DNA from: Bacteroidota bacterium
GTDB lineage: Bacteria; Bacteroidota; Ignavibacteria; Palsa-1295
Reading direction: 5' to 3'
NCBI GenBank assembly: GCA_021324735.1
Contig: JAJPIO010000018.1
Coordinates: 124,001 to 188,000, forward strand
DNA length: 64,000 bases
Shown: positions 9,112 to 17,011 of the stretch, piece by piece
How positions within the stretch are numbered: the stretch's first letter is position 1
Layout of the letters: every line of letters starts with the position of its first letter
The notes under the pieces: model-generated
What the model was told of the DNA's origin: nothing
What the model saw: the letters and a program-made list of their open reading frames with translations, nothing else
Database searches by the model: none
Translations under genes and position numbers: made by a program

Positions 9112-12100
9112 CTAACGAAGAACACCGGCCTCTTCCGCCTCGCGAACACGGCAAACGGCACTGTACGGACAGGTCGCACACTCTTTTCGAAGATCGGCGG
9201 TGGTGAGAGGAAATCGCCCCGCCGAAATTCCATCGACATAACTCTTCGCCTTTTTCACAGTCTCATCGATCAGTTGAGCGAGTTCTTCTTCAGTATCAAA
9301 AAGTCCGCGTTTTCGTTTTCCACCCAGTTGTTCGAAAGCTCGCTCCGAATACTCCCGTAGGGCCAGCCCTAATTCTCGTTTGGATTCCGGATCGAGCAGT
9401 TTGTGATAAAGCGCAGCAACACCTTTTAACTCGGGCAAATGGCTTCGCAACAGGTCTTCCGCCACTTTTAGATATAGCGGCAATTGAAACGACAGTCCCC
9501 GTTCTATCTCCGAGAAGGACGCCGATCGCTTGCCTGATTTGTAGTCGATCACAGTATAGACATTCTCTTCCCCTCTTTCCGGGTCAGTAATATCGATACG
9601 ATCGATCTTTCCTCGTAGCTTAATGCCCCCAAGTTCGACTGGCTCATCTCGCGAAAGTTGAGAATCGGTCTGGCCGGATGGCGCTCTGCCACTTCCTCCA
9701 AAACTCACTTCAAAAAATGTAGGACGAGGTTCATACGGGGCAAGCTCGCGTTCGCGCTGAATAAAACGATTGATGACATTACCACCCGGCTGATCTTCAG
9801 CAAGGAGTCGATCGCGATCGAGGCGCCAGAACGGATGATCGCTTTCCCGTTCGATGAATTTTTTCTCAGCAATGCTCCGTGCCTCAGAATATGCGGCTGG
9901 CAACTCCGCTTCTGATATATCCTGCAAAGGTTGCAGCTTCCTCTCTCTACGAGAAACGAGAAACTCTCGCAGTACTTCATGCAACAGTGAGCCTCGATCG
10001 CGAGCATCGAGTCCTTCCTCAGCTTCCCGTTCTTCATCGAGCGCAAGCACTTCCTGTGCAAAATAGCGAAAGGGACACTTGGCATATAACTCCAATTGCG
10101 TAACCGACCATACACGAGTTCGATTGTATTCGAGCACCTCGCGTTCATCGTCGGTCAATAGCGAGGGGTCAACAAGTCCTCTGAAGACGGTATCGCTTAT
10201 GTTTTCTCTTTCTTTAACTGCTTTTGAGGCAAGTGGTACGAACTCCCGCAGTGTAGCAAAATATGATTCCGCTGTTACGGTCTCGCTTTGTGGCAATTCA
10301 ACCTCAATGCCCTCTCGAAAGAGATCCGCGTAGGAGAATATGCCGTTAGGTCTCGAGGCAGATTCCAGGATTGCGACTTCTTCCAACGCATTGATGAAAC
10401 TGGAGCGGTTGATCTCCGGACCACCACTTGCACGACGAGGATAACTTAAATATAGCTCTTTTCGAAAATTCGTTATCGCCTGATAAAACAATACTCGTTC
10501 TTCCAGCCGTTGCTTTTGCTCTCCTCTCTGAAGCGACTCGGTAAGAAAAACCTGGGGCTGATACGGAGAAGGAAAGGCGCCCTCCACCAAGCCAGCAAGA
10601 AATAAATAATCAGCAGGCTGAGAGATCGATTGTGCCAACGATGTTACGAGCACCGCATTGGGCGCTGAGCGGGTGTCAAAGCGCTCGATGATAAGTGCAG
10701 GTTTTAGCCGCTGTTCGTAGTATTCAAGAGGTCGTTTCTCCTCCTCGTTGCCCATGAAACGGAAGAGAGACTGCAGTTCGTCCAAAAGATCAAGTAACGC
10801 GCGGTATGCTCGCGTATCGAGATCGAGCGTACTGGCAGCGATAGAGATCGCGCTCTTATCCAGGAGCCGCTCCTCGACGCGCAACTCCTGTAATAACTTC
10901 TTAAATGCATCTACGAACTCGGCTGGCTTCATCTCTTGCCGAAGCGGCCGAAGGATCGCTTGAATGCGTTTGAGATCTCGAAGCGAGCGGTGAATTCTCT
11001 CCTCTTCCACACGAAGCCGATCGAACTCGATCGGATCTTCCGATTCCTCTTTCTTCGACTCGATTCGCCCGAGTTGCGCTTTCAACGATTTTTCCCATGC
11101 ACGAGCATCGCCGCTCGGCTTATACGTGAGCAAAATCCTAAGCAGATTCTCAGAGTCGAGAGGCTCGCCATCATCATGGTCGAACGTTAAGTAAGGGCTA
11201 CGAAGAACGCGTGTTAACTCTTGCTTGCGAAGGCCTACGCGCGCCATTTCCATCAGCGCTAATAACGCAAGTACCAACGGAGCGCGATCGAGATGGGAAC
11301 GGTCCGCGATCTCCACTGGAATTTCATGGCGGCGAAATACCTCCTGTATGAGCGGCGTATACGCTTCCACATTCGGTGTTCCAATCACGACTCGAGAAAA
11401 CTCCTCCTCTATGGAGGTATCTGCTTCATAGATAAGCTTTATGCGCCGCGCTATATCCTCTACTTCCTGAAGTGTATCGGATGACACCGCACATTTTATT
11501 TCAGGAATAGGACGCTTTGTTATTTCTTCTTCTTCGAATCGGAAGAGATGATTTCCTAAATGCTCCTGGATTTCCTTTCCTTTATGACCTTCATCGTAGC
11601 GAATTGTTGGTCGCTCGATCTTTTGAAAGCCACTTTTTAAAAGCCGTGTTTCCAGCTCGAAGAGTCCGCTAAAAAGATCGGGATTATTGCATGGCTCCTC
11701 TAATTCGATCCACCAGGTAATGGCCTCGACCTTAGCGAGGCTTGCGATCATTGTGACCGAGGGTTGTTCCAAATAAAAGAATCCGGATACGAATACATCG
11801 GTCACATACGGAAACGCAGCGGTGAAATCCTGAGAAGCAAATGGCGGTGAAACTGAATACCGCTCGTTTACCAGCAGCACCTGTCCATAAGTGTCCATCA
11901 GATCGCGCGCAATGAGCCGTGATTGGTATGCTTCATAGATCTTAAGAATGTCGCCGGCTCGTCGGACATCGGTCGTTTCTCCTTTCGCCGCTTTTGTTTT
12001 GGCTACATCGTGTGCAACATCTTGTGGAGAGACACCGCTTTCCTTTAATTGCCGGATCGTGTTTACGACAAGCTCGAACGTACCGCGCGGAATAGGAAAG

Positions 12101-12498
12101 GCGTGTGACGAATCACGGGACCTTGCGGACTCATCATTGGCAGCTCGCTCAAAAAATTTAAGTTCTCGGATATTTAACAGGTCTCGTATCGAGAGCTCAA
12201 TAAGCACCGCACTTTCAGCATCCGATATCTGGCGATAGGTAGGTAGTGCCGCTTTCGCAAGCTCACTGGCCAGATCCGCCAGGGTAAGAATATTGAGCTC
12301 TGGGATGGACCTCCCTGCCGCTGCTCGAACGAACCGTTTGCGAAGGTACCGCTGAGCTATGCGGTTCGGCACGATAAAAAGGAAGCTTTCGGCGGCACCC
12401 GTCAGAACTCGCCGGCGTGCTTCCTCCTGAAGAGAAATCCCGGAAAACTGCCATTTTCGGCTCGATAATAGTGACATTGCTGAGCTAACCCTTCGCAC
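9112..12498 (-). CDS. AddB-like ATP-dependent nuclease subunit with PD-(D/E)XK domain
   Basis: Large DNA-repair protein of the AddB/RexB type. Residues 1-780 form a degenerate UvrD-like helicase region: the N-terminal segment FLFIVPNRIAQRYL corresponds to the Walker A area but lacks a clear GxGKT, so ATP binding there is doubtful. The C-terminal nuclease domain has GSLLHEVLREFL near 850 and the catalytic VIDYKSGK with D985 and K987. Four cysteines (C808, C1107, C1110, C1116) are spaced like the iron-sulfur cluster that staples the AddB nuclease. Known AddB works with AddA to resect double-strand breaks and recognise Chi; no addA is in this window. The start may be ATG at 12498 or the Met seven codons later. 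Confidence 0.88.
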   Translation of the reverse strand: MRRVSSAMSLLSSRKWQFSGISLQEEARRRVLTGAAESFLFIVPNRIAQRYLRKRFVRAAAGRSIPELNILTLADLASELAKAALPTYRQISDAESAVLIELSIRDLLNIRELKFFERAANDESARSRDSSHAFPIPRGTFELVVNTIRQLKESGVSPQDVAHDVAKTKAAKGETTDVRRAGDILKIYEAYQSRLIARDLMDTYGQVLLVNERYSVSPPFASQDFTAAFPYVTDVFVSGFFYLEQPSVTMIASLAKVEAITWWIELEEPCNNPDLFSGLFELETRLLKSGFQKIERPTIRYDEGHKGKEIQEHLGNHLFRFEEEEITKRPIPEIKCAVSSDTLQEVEDIARRIKLIYEADTSIEEEFSRVVIGTPNVEAYTPLIQEVFRRHEIPVEIADRSHLDRAPLVLALLALMEMARVGLRKQELTRVLRSPYLTFDHDDGEPLDSENLLRILLTYKPSGDARAWEKSLKAQLGRIESKKEESEDPIEFDRLRVEEERIHRSLRDLKRIQAILRPLRQEMKPAEFVDAFKKLLQELRVEERLLDKSAISIAASTLDLDTRAYRALLDLLDELQSLFRFMGNEEEKRPLEYYEQRLKPALIIERFDTRSAPNAVLVTSLAQSISQPADYLFLAGLVEGAFPSPYQPQVFLTESLQRGEQKQRLEERVLFYQAITNFRKELYLSYPRRASGGPEINRSSFINALEEVAILESASRPNGIFSYADLFREGIEVELPQSETVTAESYFATLREFVPLASKAVKERENISDTVFRGLVDPSLLTDDEREVLEYNRTRVWSVTQLELYAKCPFRYFAQEVLALDEEREAEEGLDARDRGSLLHEVLREFLVSRRERKLQPLQDISEAELPAAYSEARSIAEKKFIERESDHPFWRLDRDRLLAEDQPGGNVINRFIQRERELAPYEPRPTFFEVSFGGSGRAPSGQTDSQLSRDEPVELGGIKLRGKIDRIDITDPERGEENVYTVIDYKSGKRSASFSEIERGLSFQLPLYLKVAEDLLRSHLPELKGVAALYHKLLDPESKRELGLALREYSERAFEQLGGKRKRGLFDTEEELAQLIDETVKKAKSYVDGISAGRFPLTTADLRKECATCPYSAVCRVREAEEAGVLR

Positions 12499-12664
12499 GA
12501 CTTTTAGAGTCCGAATATAGACATGAAATTAAAAATATGGCGCTACTCTTGCTTTTAGAATAGTGATAGTGTATATTATAGCATCGCTCTTATCATCCCA
12601 CAGGTGAGGCCCCACCTTCGCAGGCGGAATGAGTATAATAGCGGTCCGTCAACTTTATAGATCC

Positions 12665-12853
12665 ATGGTACATAACCAAGGCCCATCGTCTGCGGATGGG
12701 AATCACGACAGCCATTACAACAAGCGCCATTCGCTTGTGGAATTATGGGAGCAATATCAAAAGGAATCCAAAGCAGAAGGACATAAGCCCGATTATCGGC
12801 ATTTCGAATTGTGGCTGGAAGCGACGAAGAAAAAGCGATCTCGCAAACAATAA
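12665..12853 (+). CDS. Small highly charged hypothetical protein
   Basis: Possible 62-residue protein starting at ATG 12665 (an in-frame start at 12629 would add 12 residues). The C-terminal half, HSLVELWEQYQKESKAEGHK followed by PDYRHFELWLE and a KKKRSRKQ tail, has the look of a real helical, basic domain rather than a chance frame. No family is recognised. It is divergent from the AddB-like gene and 105 bp before an exported protein gene. An inverted repeat CCCATC/GATGGG lies inside its 5' part (about 12684-12702). Confidence 0.5.
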   Translation: MVHNQGPSSADGNHDSHYNKRHSLVELWEQYQKESKAEGHKPDYRHFELWLEATKKKRSRKQ

Positions 12854-12958
12854 CTCTTTTTTGTAAAGGATTCGCTGTAGCTGCCAGATTCCTTCTTGGA
12901 ACACTGAACTCCCTAAAAAAGAGAGGTGTTGCCAAATTGATTGTAGTATCTCACGCCC

Positions 12959-13702
12959 ATGAAACATTTTGCCCGTTTGTTAACCATCGTACTTGCATGT
13001 GCCTATTTTAATTCTCTGCATGCACAGCCTGTTAACCTCGATTTTGAAGAACCTGCTTTAAACTCCTGGTTTCCCGGACCAAGCCACCATTATACCCTTA
13101 CACTTGAACATGGCAAGGCATTTAATGGCGAACAATATGCGGTGTTAAAATCAACAGGAACGCCGGCAAAAAATGAATTTGGCAACGTAATGCAACCATT
13201 CGATGCAACTCCCTTCCATGGTAAATATGTACGGTTTAGTGCTATGCTGCGAAATCTCTCACATAAGGCGACCGATGCTAAGCTGTGGATGCGTATCGAT
13301 CGCCCACAACCTGTACAGGGGTTTTATGGAAAGTCGCAATCGGCCAGTTCGAACAGAGGTGGGGATTGGAAGGCATTCGATGTCATTGGTTTTGTAGACA
13401 ACGACGCAAAGCAGATCTATATCGGTTGCGCGCTCGAAGGAGAAGGTGCCGTTGCGATCGATGGAGTGAAATTCGAAAAACTTACCGATGCAGAAGCAGA
13501 TTTAGCAAACCGTTCTCATCTTCCCGAATCGATCACTGTTGCGACATTGGCTGGCCCATCTGAGAATATTAGGACAAATGATATAGCTCAGGTAATGGAA
13601 AGCAGCAAAAGTCAATCGGTGATCGTTTTAAAATCAGGAAAGCAACTTCGGGTCAGCGGCGACTACGGCTGGTTGGGAGAGAGCTTACGACTTCAACATT
13701 AA
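12959..13702 (+). CDS. Exported protein with carbohydrate-binding-like fold
   Basis: Signal peptide MKHFARLLTIVLACAYFNSLHA followed by QPVNLDFEEP. The mature protein begins with a NLDFE...W.PG pattern, then GKYVRFSAMLR and IAVDGVKF-like strands, typical of jelly-roll galactose-binding/CBM-like domains that cover residues 25-175. The last 65 residues are polar and contain a short IVLKSGKQLRVSGDYGWL strand pair. No catalytic motif is visible. It is probably a periplasmic or surface binding protein; ligand unknown. It is followed after 6 bp by a small membrane-protein gene that may be co-transcribed. Confidence 0.7.
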   Translation: MKHFARLLTIVLACAYFNSLHAQPVNLDFEEPALNSWFPGPSHHYTLTLEHGKAFNGEQYAVLKSTGTPAKNEFGNVMQPFDATPFHGKYVRFSAMLRNLSHKATDAKLWMRIDRPQPVQGFYGKSQSASSNRGGDWKAFDVIGFVDNDAKQIYIGCALEGEGAVAIDGVKFEKLTDAEADLANRSHLPESITVATLAGPSENIRTNDIAQVMESSKSQSVIVLKSGKQLRVSGDYGWLGESLRLQH

Positions 13703-13708
13703 ATCTGA

Positions 13709-13888
13709 ATGATCCACTCTTTGGCTCGCTTCTTTCGAGGCATCCATTACGCGCTTGGCATTACGGCACCGGCCAGCGATGCGTCTCTTGAAGTAGAGAA
13801 GCGATTCGTTTACATGTGGTTTGGAGTTATTATTCTGTTTGCAGCCACTATCGCGCTCGTTGCTTATCTCTTTGTTACCGTTTTTTGA
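13709..13888 (+). CDS. 59-residue single-span membrane protein
   Basis: ATG 13709 to TGA 13888. The translation has an amphipathic N-terminal part (MIHSLARFFRGIHYALGI), a polar linker APASDASLEVEKRF, and one strong membrane span at about residues 35-58 ending at the C-terminus. This layout is that of a tail-anchored small protein. It follows the exported carbohydrate-binding-like protein gene by 6 bp on the same strand, and its last 14 bp overlap the 3' end of the PDZ lipoprotein gene on the other strand. No family recognised. Support comes from composition and tight spacing only. Confidence 0.55.
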   Translation: MIHSLARFFRGIHYALGITAPASDASLEVEKRFVYMWFGVIILFAATIALVAYLFVTVF

Positions 13889-14798
13889 CTATTTGTTTAT
13901 CACGTTTATCCATGACGACCGTAACAGGGAAAGTATGATTCGGGTAACGCCAGATCGCCATATCTAATACTTTCCCGGAATCTCCTTGAAAGACGCTCAT
14001 TACCTCATCGTATGTCAGATTCTTAAGGTCCACTTCATTTAGCTCCATGATCGCATCCCCGTGCTGAAGCCCTGCTTTGGCCATAGGATAATTAGTATCG
14101 AACCACACGATCTCCGGCCAAAAATCTACGCCATTCTCAGCCCAAATCGCGAACTGAAATCCGGCCTCTCCCTTTCCGACCCTAAGCGGATGTTGGGCAT
14201 GGATCAGTGAATCCCGGAATGGCCAATATAAATGTTGAGAGGCATGTAAAAAGTTATTATCCTTCACTATTGCACCTGCAACGTAAGCGCAGATACATTG
14301 CTTAGTCGCTGAATTAAAAACATACGCTCTAAACTTTGGCTGAGATTGGCTCAGCGGGCCGGCCATCCAAGCCTCGGGTTGTATTGCGTCAGTACCAAAG
14401 TTAGTCGGGTCCATACTAAACGGTTTAATATTTTTCCATTCCGGAATATGGACCAGATCACTATCAAGATTCTCACCATCTTTATAGTCGTTTGTAACGA
14501 CGGCCGTAATAACGAAGTCCGCAGAATCTACCGTCGAAACATACTGACAGCCCTTTTGAAAAAAGACATTGGCTAATGAAAACATGACCGCATTCTCCTG
14601 GCGGGATGAATTGCCGCCCATCAGTTCTGAGTACGGGATGATCGTAAACTTAGTATAGTAATTCCAGGTAGCTTTGTTTATCTCTCTCTTTGCAGTAACA
14701 GGTCCTTTGATCCAATATGAATTCTTTGGATGGCATCCGGACACCTTATACAGAAGCAGAGCTGCCAAACAATTGAGACACAAGCTTTTCGACAACAT
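13875..14798 (-). CDS. Lipoprotein with C-terminal PDZ domain
   Basis: N-terminus has a hydrophobic stretch and lipobox VSGC with Cys22. Residues 30-215 form an unrecognised domain containing several cysteines (GCQYVST, KQCICAYV) and a WMAGPLSQSQPKFRAYVF segment. Residues about 230-300 match a PDZ domain: the carboxylate-binding loop region AKAGLQHGDAIMELN, then LTYDEVMSVFQG. PDZ domains bind C-terminal peptides, usually in envelope proteases or scaffolds; no protease triad is visible here. It ends tail-to-tail inside the 59-residue membrane protein gene. Confidence 0.75.
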   Translation of the reverse strand: MLSKSLCLNCLAALLLYKVSGCHPKNSYWIKGPVTAKREINKATWNYYTKFTIIPYSELMGGNSSRQENAVMFSLANVFFQKGCQYVSTVDSADFVITAVVTNDYKDGENLDSDLVHIPEWKNIKPFSMDPTNFGTDAIQPEAWMAGPLSQSQPKFRAYVFNSATKQCICAYVAGAIVKDNNFLHASQHLYWPFRDSLIHAQHPLRVGKGEAGFQFAIWAENGVDFWPEIVWFDTNYPMAKAGLQHGDAIMELNEVDLKNLTYDEVMSVFQGDSGKVLDMAIWRYPNHTFPVTVVMDKRDKQIVKKR

Positions 14799-15106
14799 CT
14801 TTCAGCGATAGAACGAAGAATATACAAAGATAAGGAACCCCTGGGCAATAAGAATAAAAGCTTGCCCAAAAGGATAGCCCATAATGGAATCCGTGATTTC
14901 AGAGACATGCAATCGTTCGGACTTAAAAAGCACACTTTCAAAACATCATTCCCCGTGAATTTGCATAACGCGTGCACCTTCATTTAGCGAAATGAATAAT
15001 TCACCGCAGGGCATTTATTGTTGTATCTTTGCATGTCGCTATATTATTGAGTTATTCAGTTGTTCCATAGAGTCATTCAGTTGTTCCATTTTCCAAAGAA
15101 ACACTT
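14799..15106. other. Divergent intergenic region
   Basis: 308 bp between the PDZ lipoprotein gene and the next lipoprotein gene. It is AT-rich and has no convincing gene in either strand. Its only structured element is the 21-bp tandem repeat at 15049-15090, just before the downstream start. Promoters for both flanking genes are expected here but I cannot place them. Confidence 0.6.
15049..15090. repeat. Tandem duplication of a 21-bp unit
   Basis: Two adjacent copies (15049-15069 and 15070-15090) built on ATTCAGTTGTTCCAT; they differ at position 5 (T/C) and at the last base. The second copy ends 16 bp before the lipoprotein start codon, so it lies in or next to the promoter/leader. Confidence 0.85.
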
Positions 15107-15655
15107 ATGAAATACACAAAATACCTATTGGCATCTGCCCTCGTGGTGCTATTGGCAGGGTCGGGATGCAACCAATTGAGCCAGTTAACTTCAAGGAACT
15201 TCACACTCGATGTCAGAAAGACTTATCTTGCTGCTGCTACATCAACCTCCGTCACCATGACCGATACCATCGACCTGACGAAGGAAAGCTCAGACTTCGC
15301 GCAATACAAGGGTAACATCACGAATCTTGTCGTCGATAGCGCCTGGTATGAAATCATGTCGCAGCCGACCCCTTCCACCCTCGTGATCAACAATGCAACA
15401 TACACTGCGAGCGCGGTCGATGGAAGCAATCCTTCCTTATTTGCGTCTGTCTCTAATGTAAACGCGACATCGAATTTCAACATGGCAATGGAAGTCCCGA
15501 TGACAGTGAATGCAGCCGGCGGAACTGCCCTGGTTTCACTATTGAAGAATTCGCCATATACCGCCGCGCTGCGACTCAATGGCACGACCAACACGGCGCC
15601 ATTTGCGTTTACCGTTCAGCTTCATATCCGCTTTACGATGACAGCATCCCTGTAA
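15107..15655 (+). CDS. Hypothetical lipoprotein
   Basis: Signal MKYTKYLLASALVVLLAG with Cys21 in GSGC, a slightly atypical lipobox. The mature part is beta-strand-like and rich in Ser, Thr, Ala and Asn, with no cysteines or catalytic motif. The final segment FAFTVQLHIRFTMTASL reads as an alternating beta strand. Single gene: a repeat precedes it and a perfect hairpin terminator follows 31 bp after its stop. No family recognised. Confidence 0.75.
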   Translation: MKYTKYLLASALVVLLAGSGCNQLSQLTSRNFTLDVRKTYLAAATSTSVTMTDTIDLTKESSDFAQYKGNITNLVVDSAWYEIMSQPTPSTLVINNATYTASAVDGSNPSLFASVSNVNATSNFNMAMEVPMTVNAAGGTALVSLLKNSPYTAALRLNGTTNTAPFAFTVQLHIRFTMTASL

Positions 15656-15685
15656 TTACAGTCTCATCGAATCGTAGATTTCTGG

Positions 15686-15722
15686 AATCCCTCTTCCGCT
15701 TCAGTCGTACGGAAGAGGGATT
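15686..15722 (+). terminator. Rho-independent-type terminator
   Basis: Perfect 13-bp stem AATCCCTCTTCCG (15686-15698) with CGGAAGAGGGATT (15710-15722), 11-nt loop, followed by a short T-run (TTTTCG) on the plus strand. It ends the lipoprotein transcript and separates it from rimP. Confidence 0.85.
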
Positions 15723-15787
15723 TTCGTATCTTCGTAGTAATTTGGTAGTTCACGATTGGCAAGATATTTCTGTCGCTTCACTAAACT

Positions 15788-16360
15788 ATGGATAACAACT
15801 TCAAAAAGGTAATTGCTGAGTCACTCTCGAAACCGGCCGAAAAGCTCGCCAACGCGCGCAATCTTCACCTCCTGCGCGTCGAAGTTCGCGGCACGCAAAG
15901 CGCTCCGGTCATCGAAGTATTGCTCGACGGTAACCGAGCAGTCACGATCGATGATTGTGAAACGGTAAGCAAGAGCTTAAGCTCGATGATCGATGAGGAA
16001 AAGCTCGTCAAGGGCAATTACCGGCTGGATGTTATGTCGCCTGGAATGGATGAGCCGATAGTGGAAGATTGGCAATTCGAGCGAAGCATTGACCGATTAG
16101 TAGAAGTGCAGTATGAAGATGGAGGTGAGCATCATTCCGTGCACGGCCGCTTACGTTCGTTCAATAACAAAGAGATCGCTTTCGAACCAATTCATCTTAA
16201 AGCGAAGAAACCTGCACGACCAAAAGAAGTAACCACGGAAGCAGGACTGATCACTCTCGAACCGGACGAGCAACTTTACGACGATCCAGTGGAATTAGTA
16301 AAAGTTGAGCGCAGGCACTTGAAAAAAGTAGTAGTGCAGGCGGAATTTGGTAAGGGCTGA
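15788..16360 (+). CDS. rimP: Ribosome maturation factor RimP
   Basis: RimP assists 30S subunit assembly. Recognised by the N-terminal alpha/beta domain motifs IEVLLDGNRAVTIDDCETVS and YRLDVMSPGMDEPI (family consensus SPG.drPL), followed by the Sm-like C-terminal domain with VEVQYEDGG and the closing strand. At 190 residues it is longer than typical (about 150), mainly because of a basic insert rich in Lys/Pro around residues 137-150. In most bacteria rimP heads a rimP-nusA-infB operon; here neither follows, and a secreted-protein gene points toward it from downstream. Confidence 0.9.
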   Translation: MDNNFKKVIAESLSKPAEKLANARNLHLLRVEVRGTQSAPVIEVLLDGNRAVTIDDCETVSKSLSSMIDEEKLVKGNYRLDVMSPGMDEPIVEDWQFERSIDRLVEVQYEDGGEHHSVHGRLRSFNNKEIAFEPIHLKAKKPARPKEVTTEAGLITLEPDEQLYDDPVELVKVERRHLKKVVVQAEFGKG

Positions 16361-16378
16361 TACGCTAAACTTACGTGG

Positions 16379-16819
16379 TTATTTCACAAATCCAGCCCTC
16401 ACTTCTTTCAGCTTATCATGATGATCTTTTAAAGCCTCTGCGTCATTGGCTTCCTTCGTCGACCACGTTTTGGTATCGTCGCCGGACTTTAGCGAAACAA
16501 GGCGAATGGCCTTGTTTATGCGCTCGGTCTTGCCGTTATTCTCACGCTCCCATATCTCGTACGTAACTCGCAAATCATCTTTGGCGTGATTGGCCAGAAA
16601 GCAGTCCATCTCGGGAAGTATCTGAACCGCCGTCGTCATTCCAAACCGGGATTCATCTTTTAAGTATGCTCGATTCGAATCATCCTTGCTAAAGGCAAGA
16701 AATGAAGCAGGAGTAGTGATCTGCTTTATTAGGTGCCCTGAGGCAGAATCTGAAGCTACTTGTGAAAAGCATGGACGGACTAAAACAACCAAGAAGAGAC
16801 TGAAGACAATACGTCGCAT
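16379..16819 (-). CDS. Small exported hypothetical protein
   Basis: Signal peptide MRRIVFSLFLVVLVRPCFSQ; mature protein of about 126 residues, hydrophilic, with no cysteine pair that would suggest a disulfide fold and no recognised domain. The segment LRVTYEIWERENNGKTERIN looks like a beta hairpin. It converges on rimP (18 bp between stops) and is divergent from typA. Confidence 0.6.
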   Translation of the reverse strand: MRRIVFSLFLVVLVRPCFSQVASDSASGHLIKQITTPASFLAFSKDDSNRAYLKDESRFGMTTAVQILPEMDCFLANHAKDDLRVTYEIWERENNGKTERINKAIRLVSLKSGDDTKTWSTKEANDAEALKDHHDKLKEVRAGFVK

Positions 16820-17011
16820 AACAAGTTATTGGGTTTGCGAGTAGCTAACCAATTCGGCTATCCGAGCAATTCCGAGCGCAAAAATACCTTTGAAACTGGT
16901 CGGGAAACGTTAAGCTGCCCTATCGGGTTAGGCGCGACTCCGGAAAAGCCGTCGCACCGCGCTTTAAAGAAGCCTCGTAAGTTAAATAATTGTAATTAGT
17001 TAGGCCAGACC

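Noticed and set aside
14730-14987. 85-codon plus-strand frame at the start of the PDZ lipoprotein gene
   Set aside because: It is antisense to the lipoprotein signal sequence and has no recognisable features.
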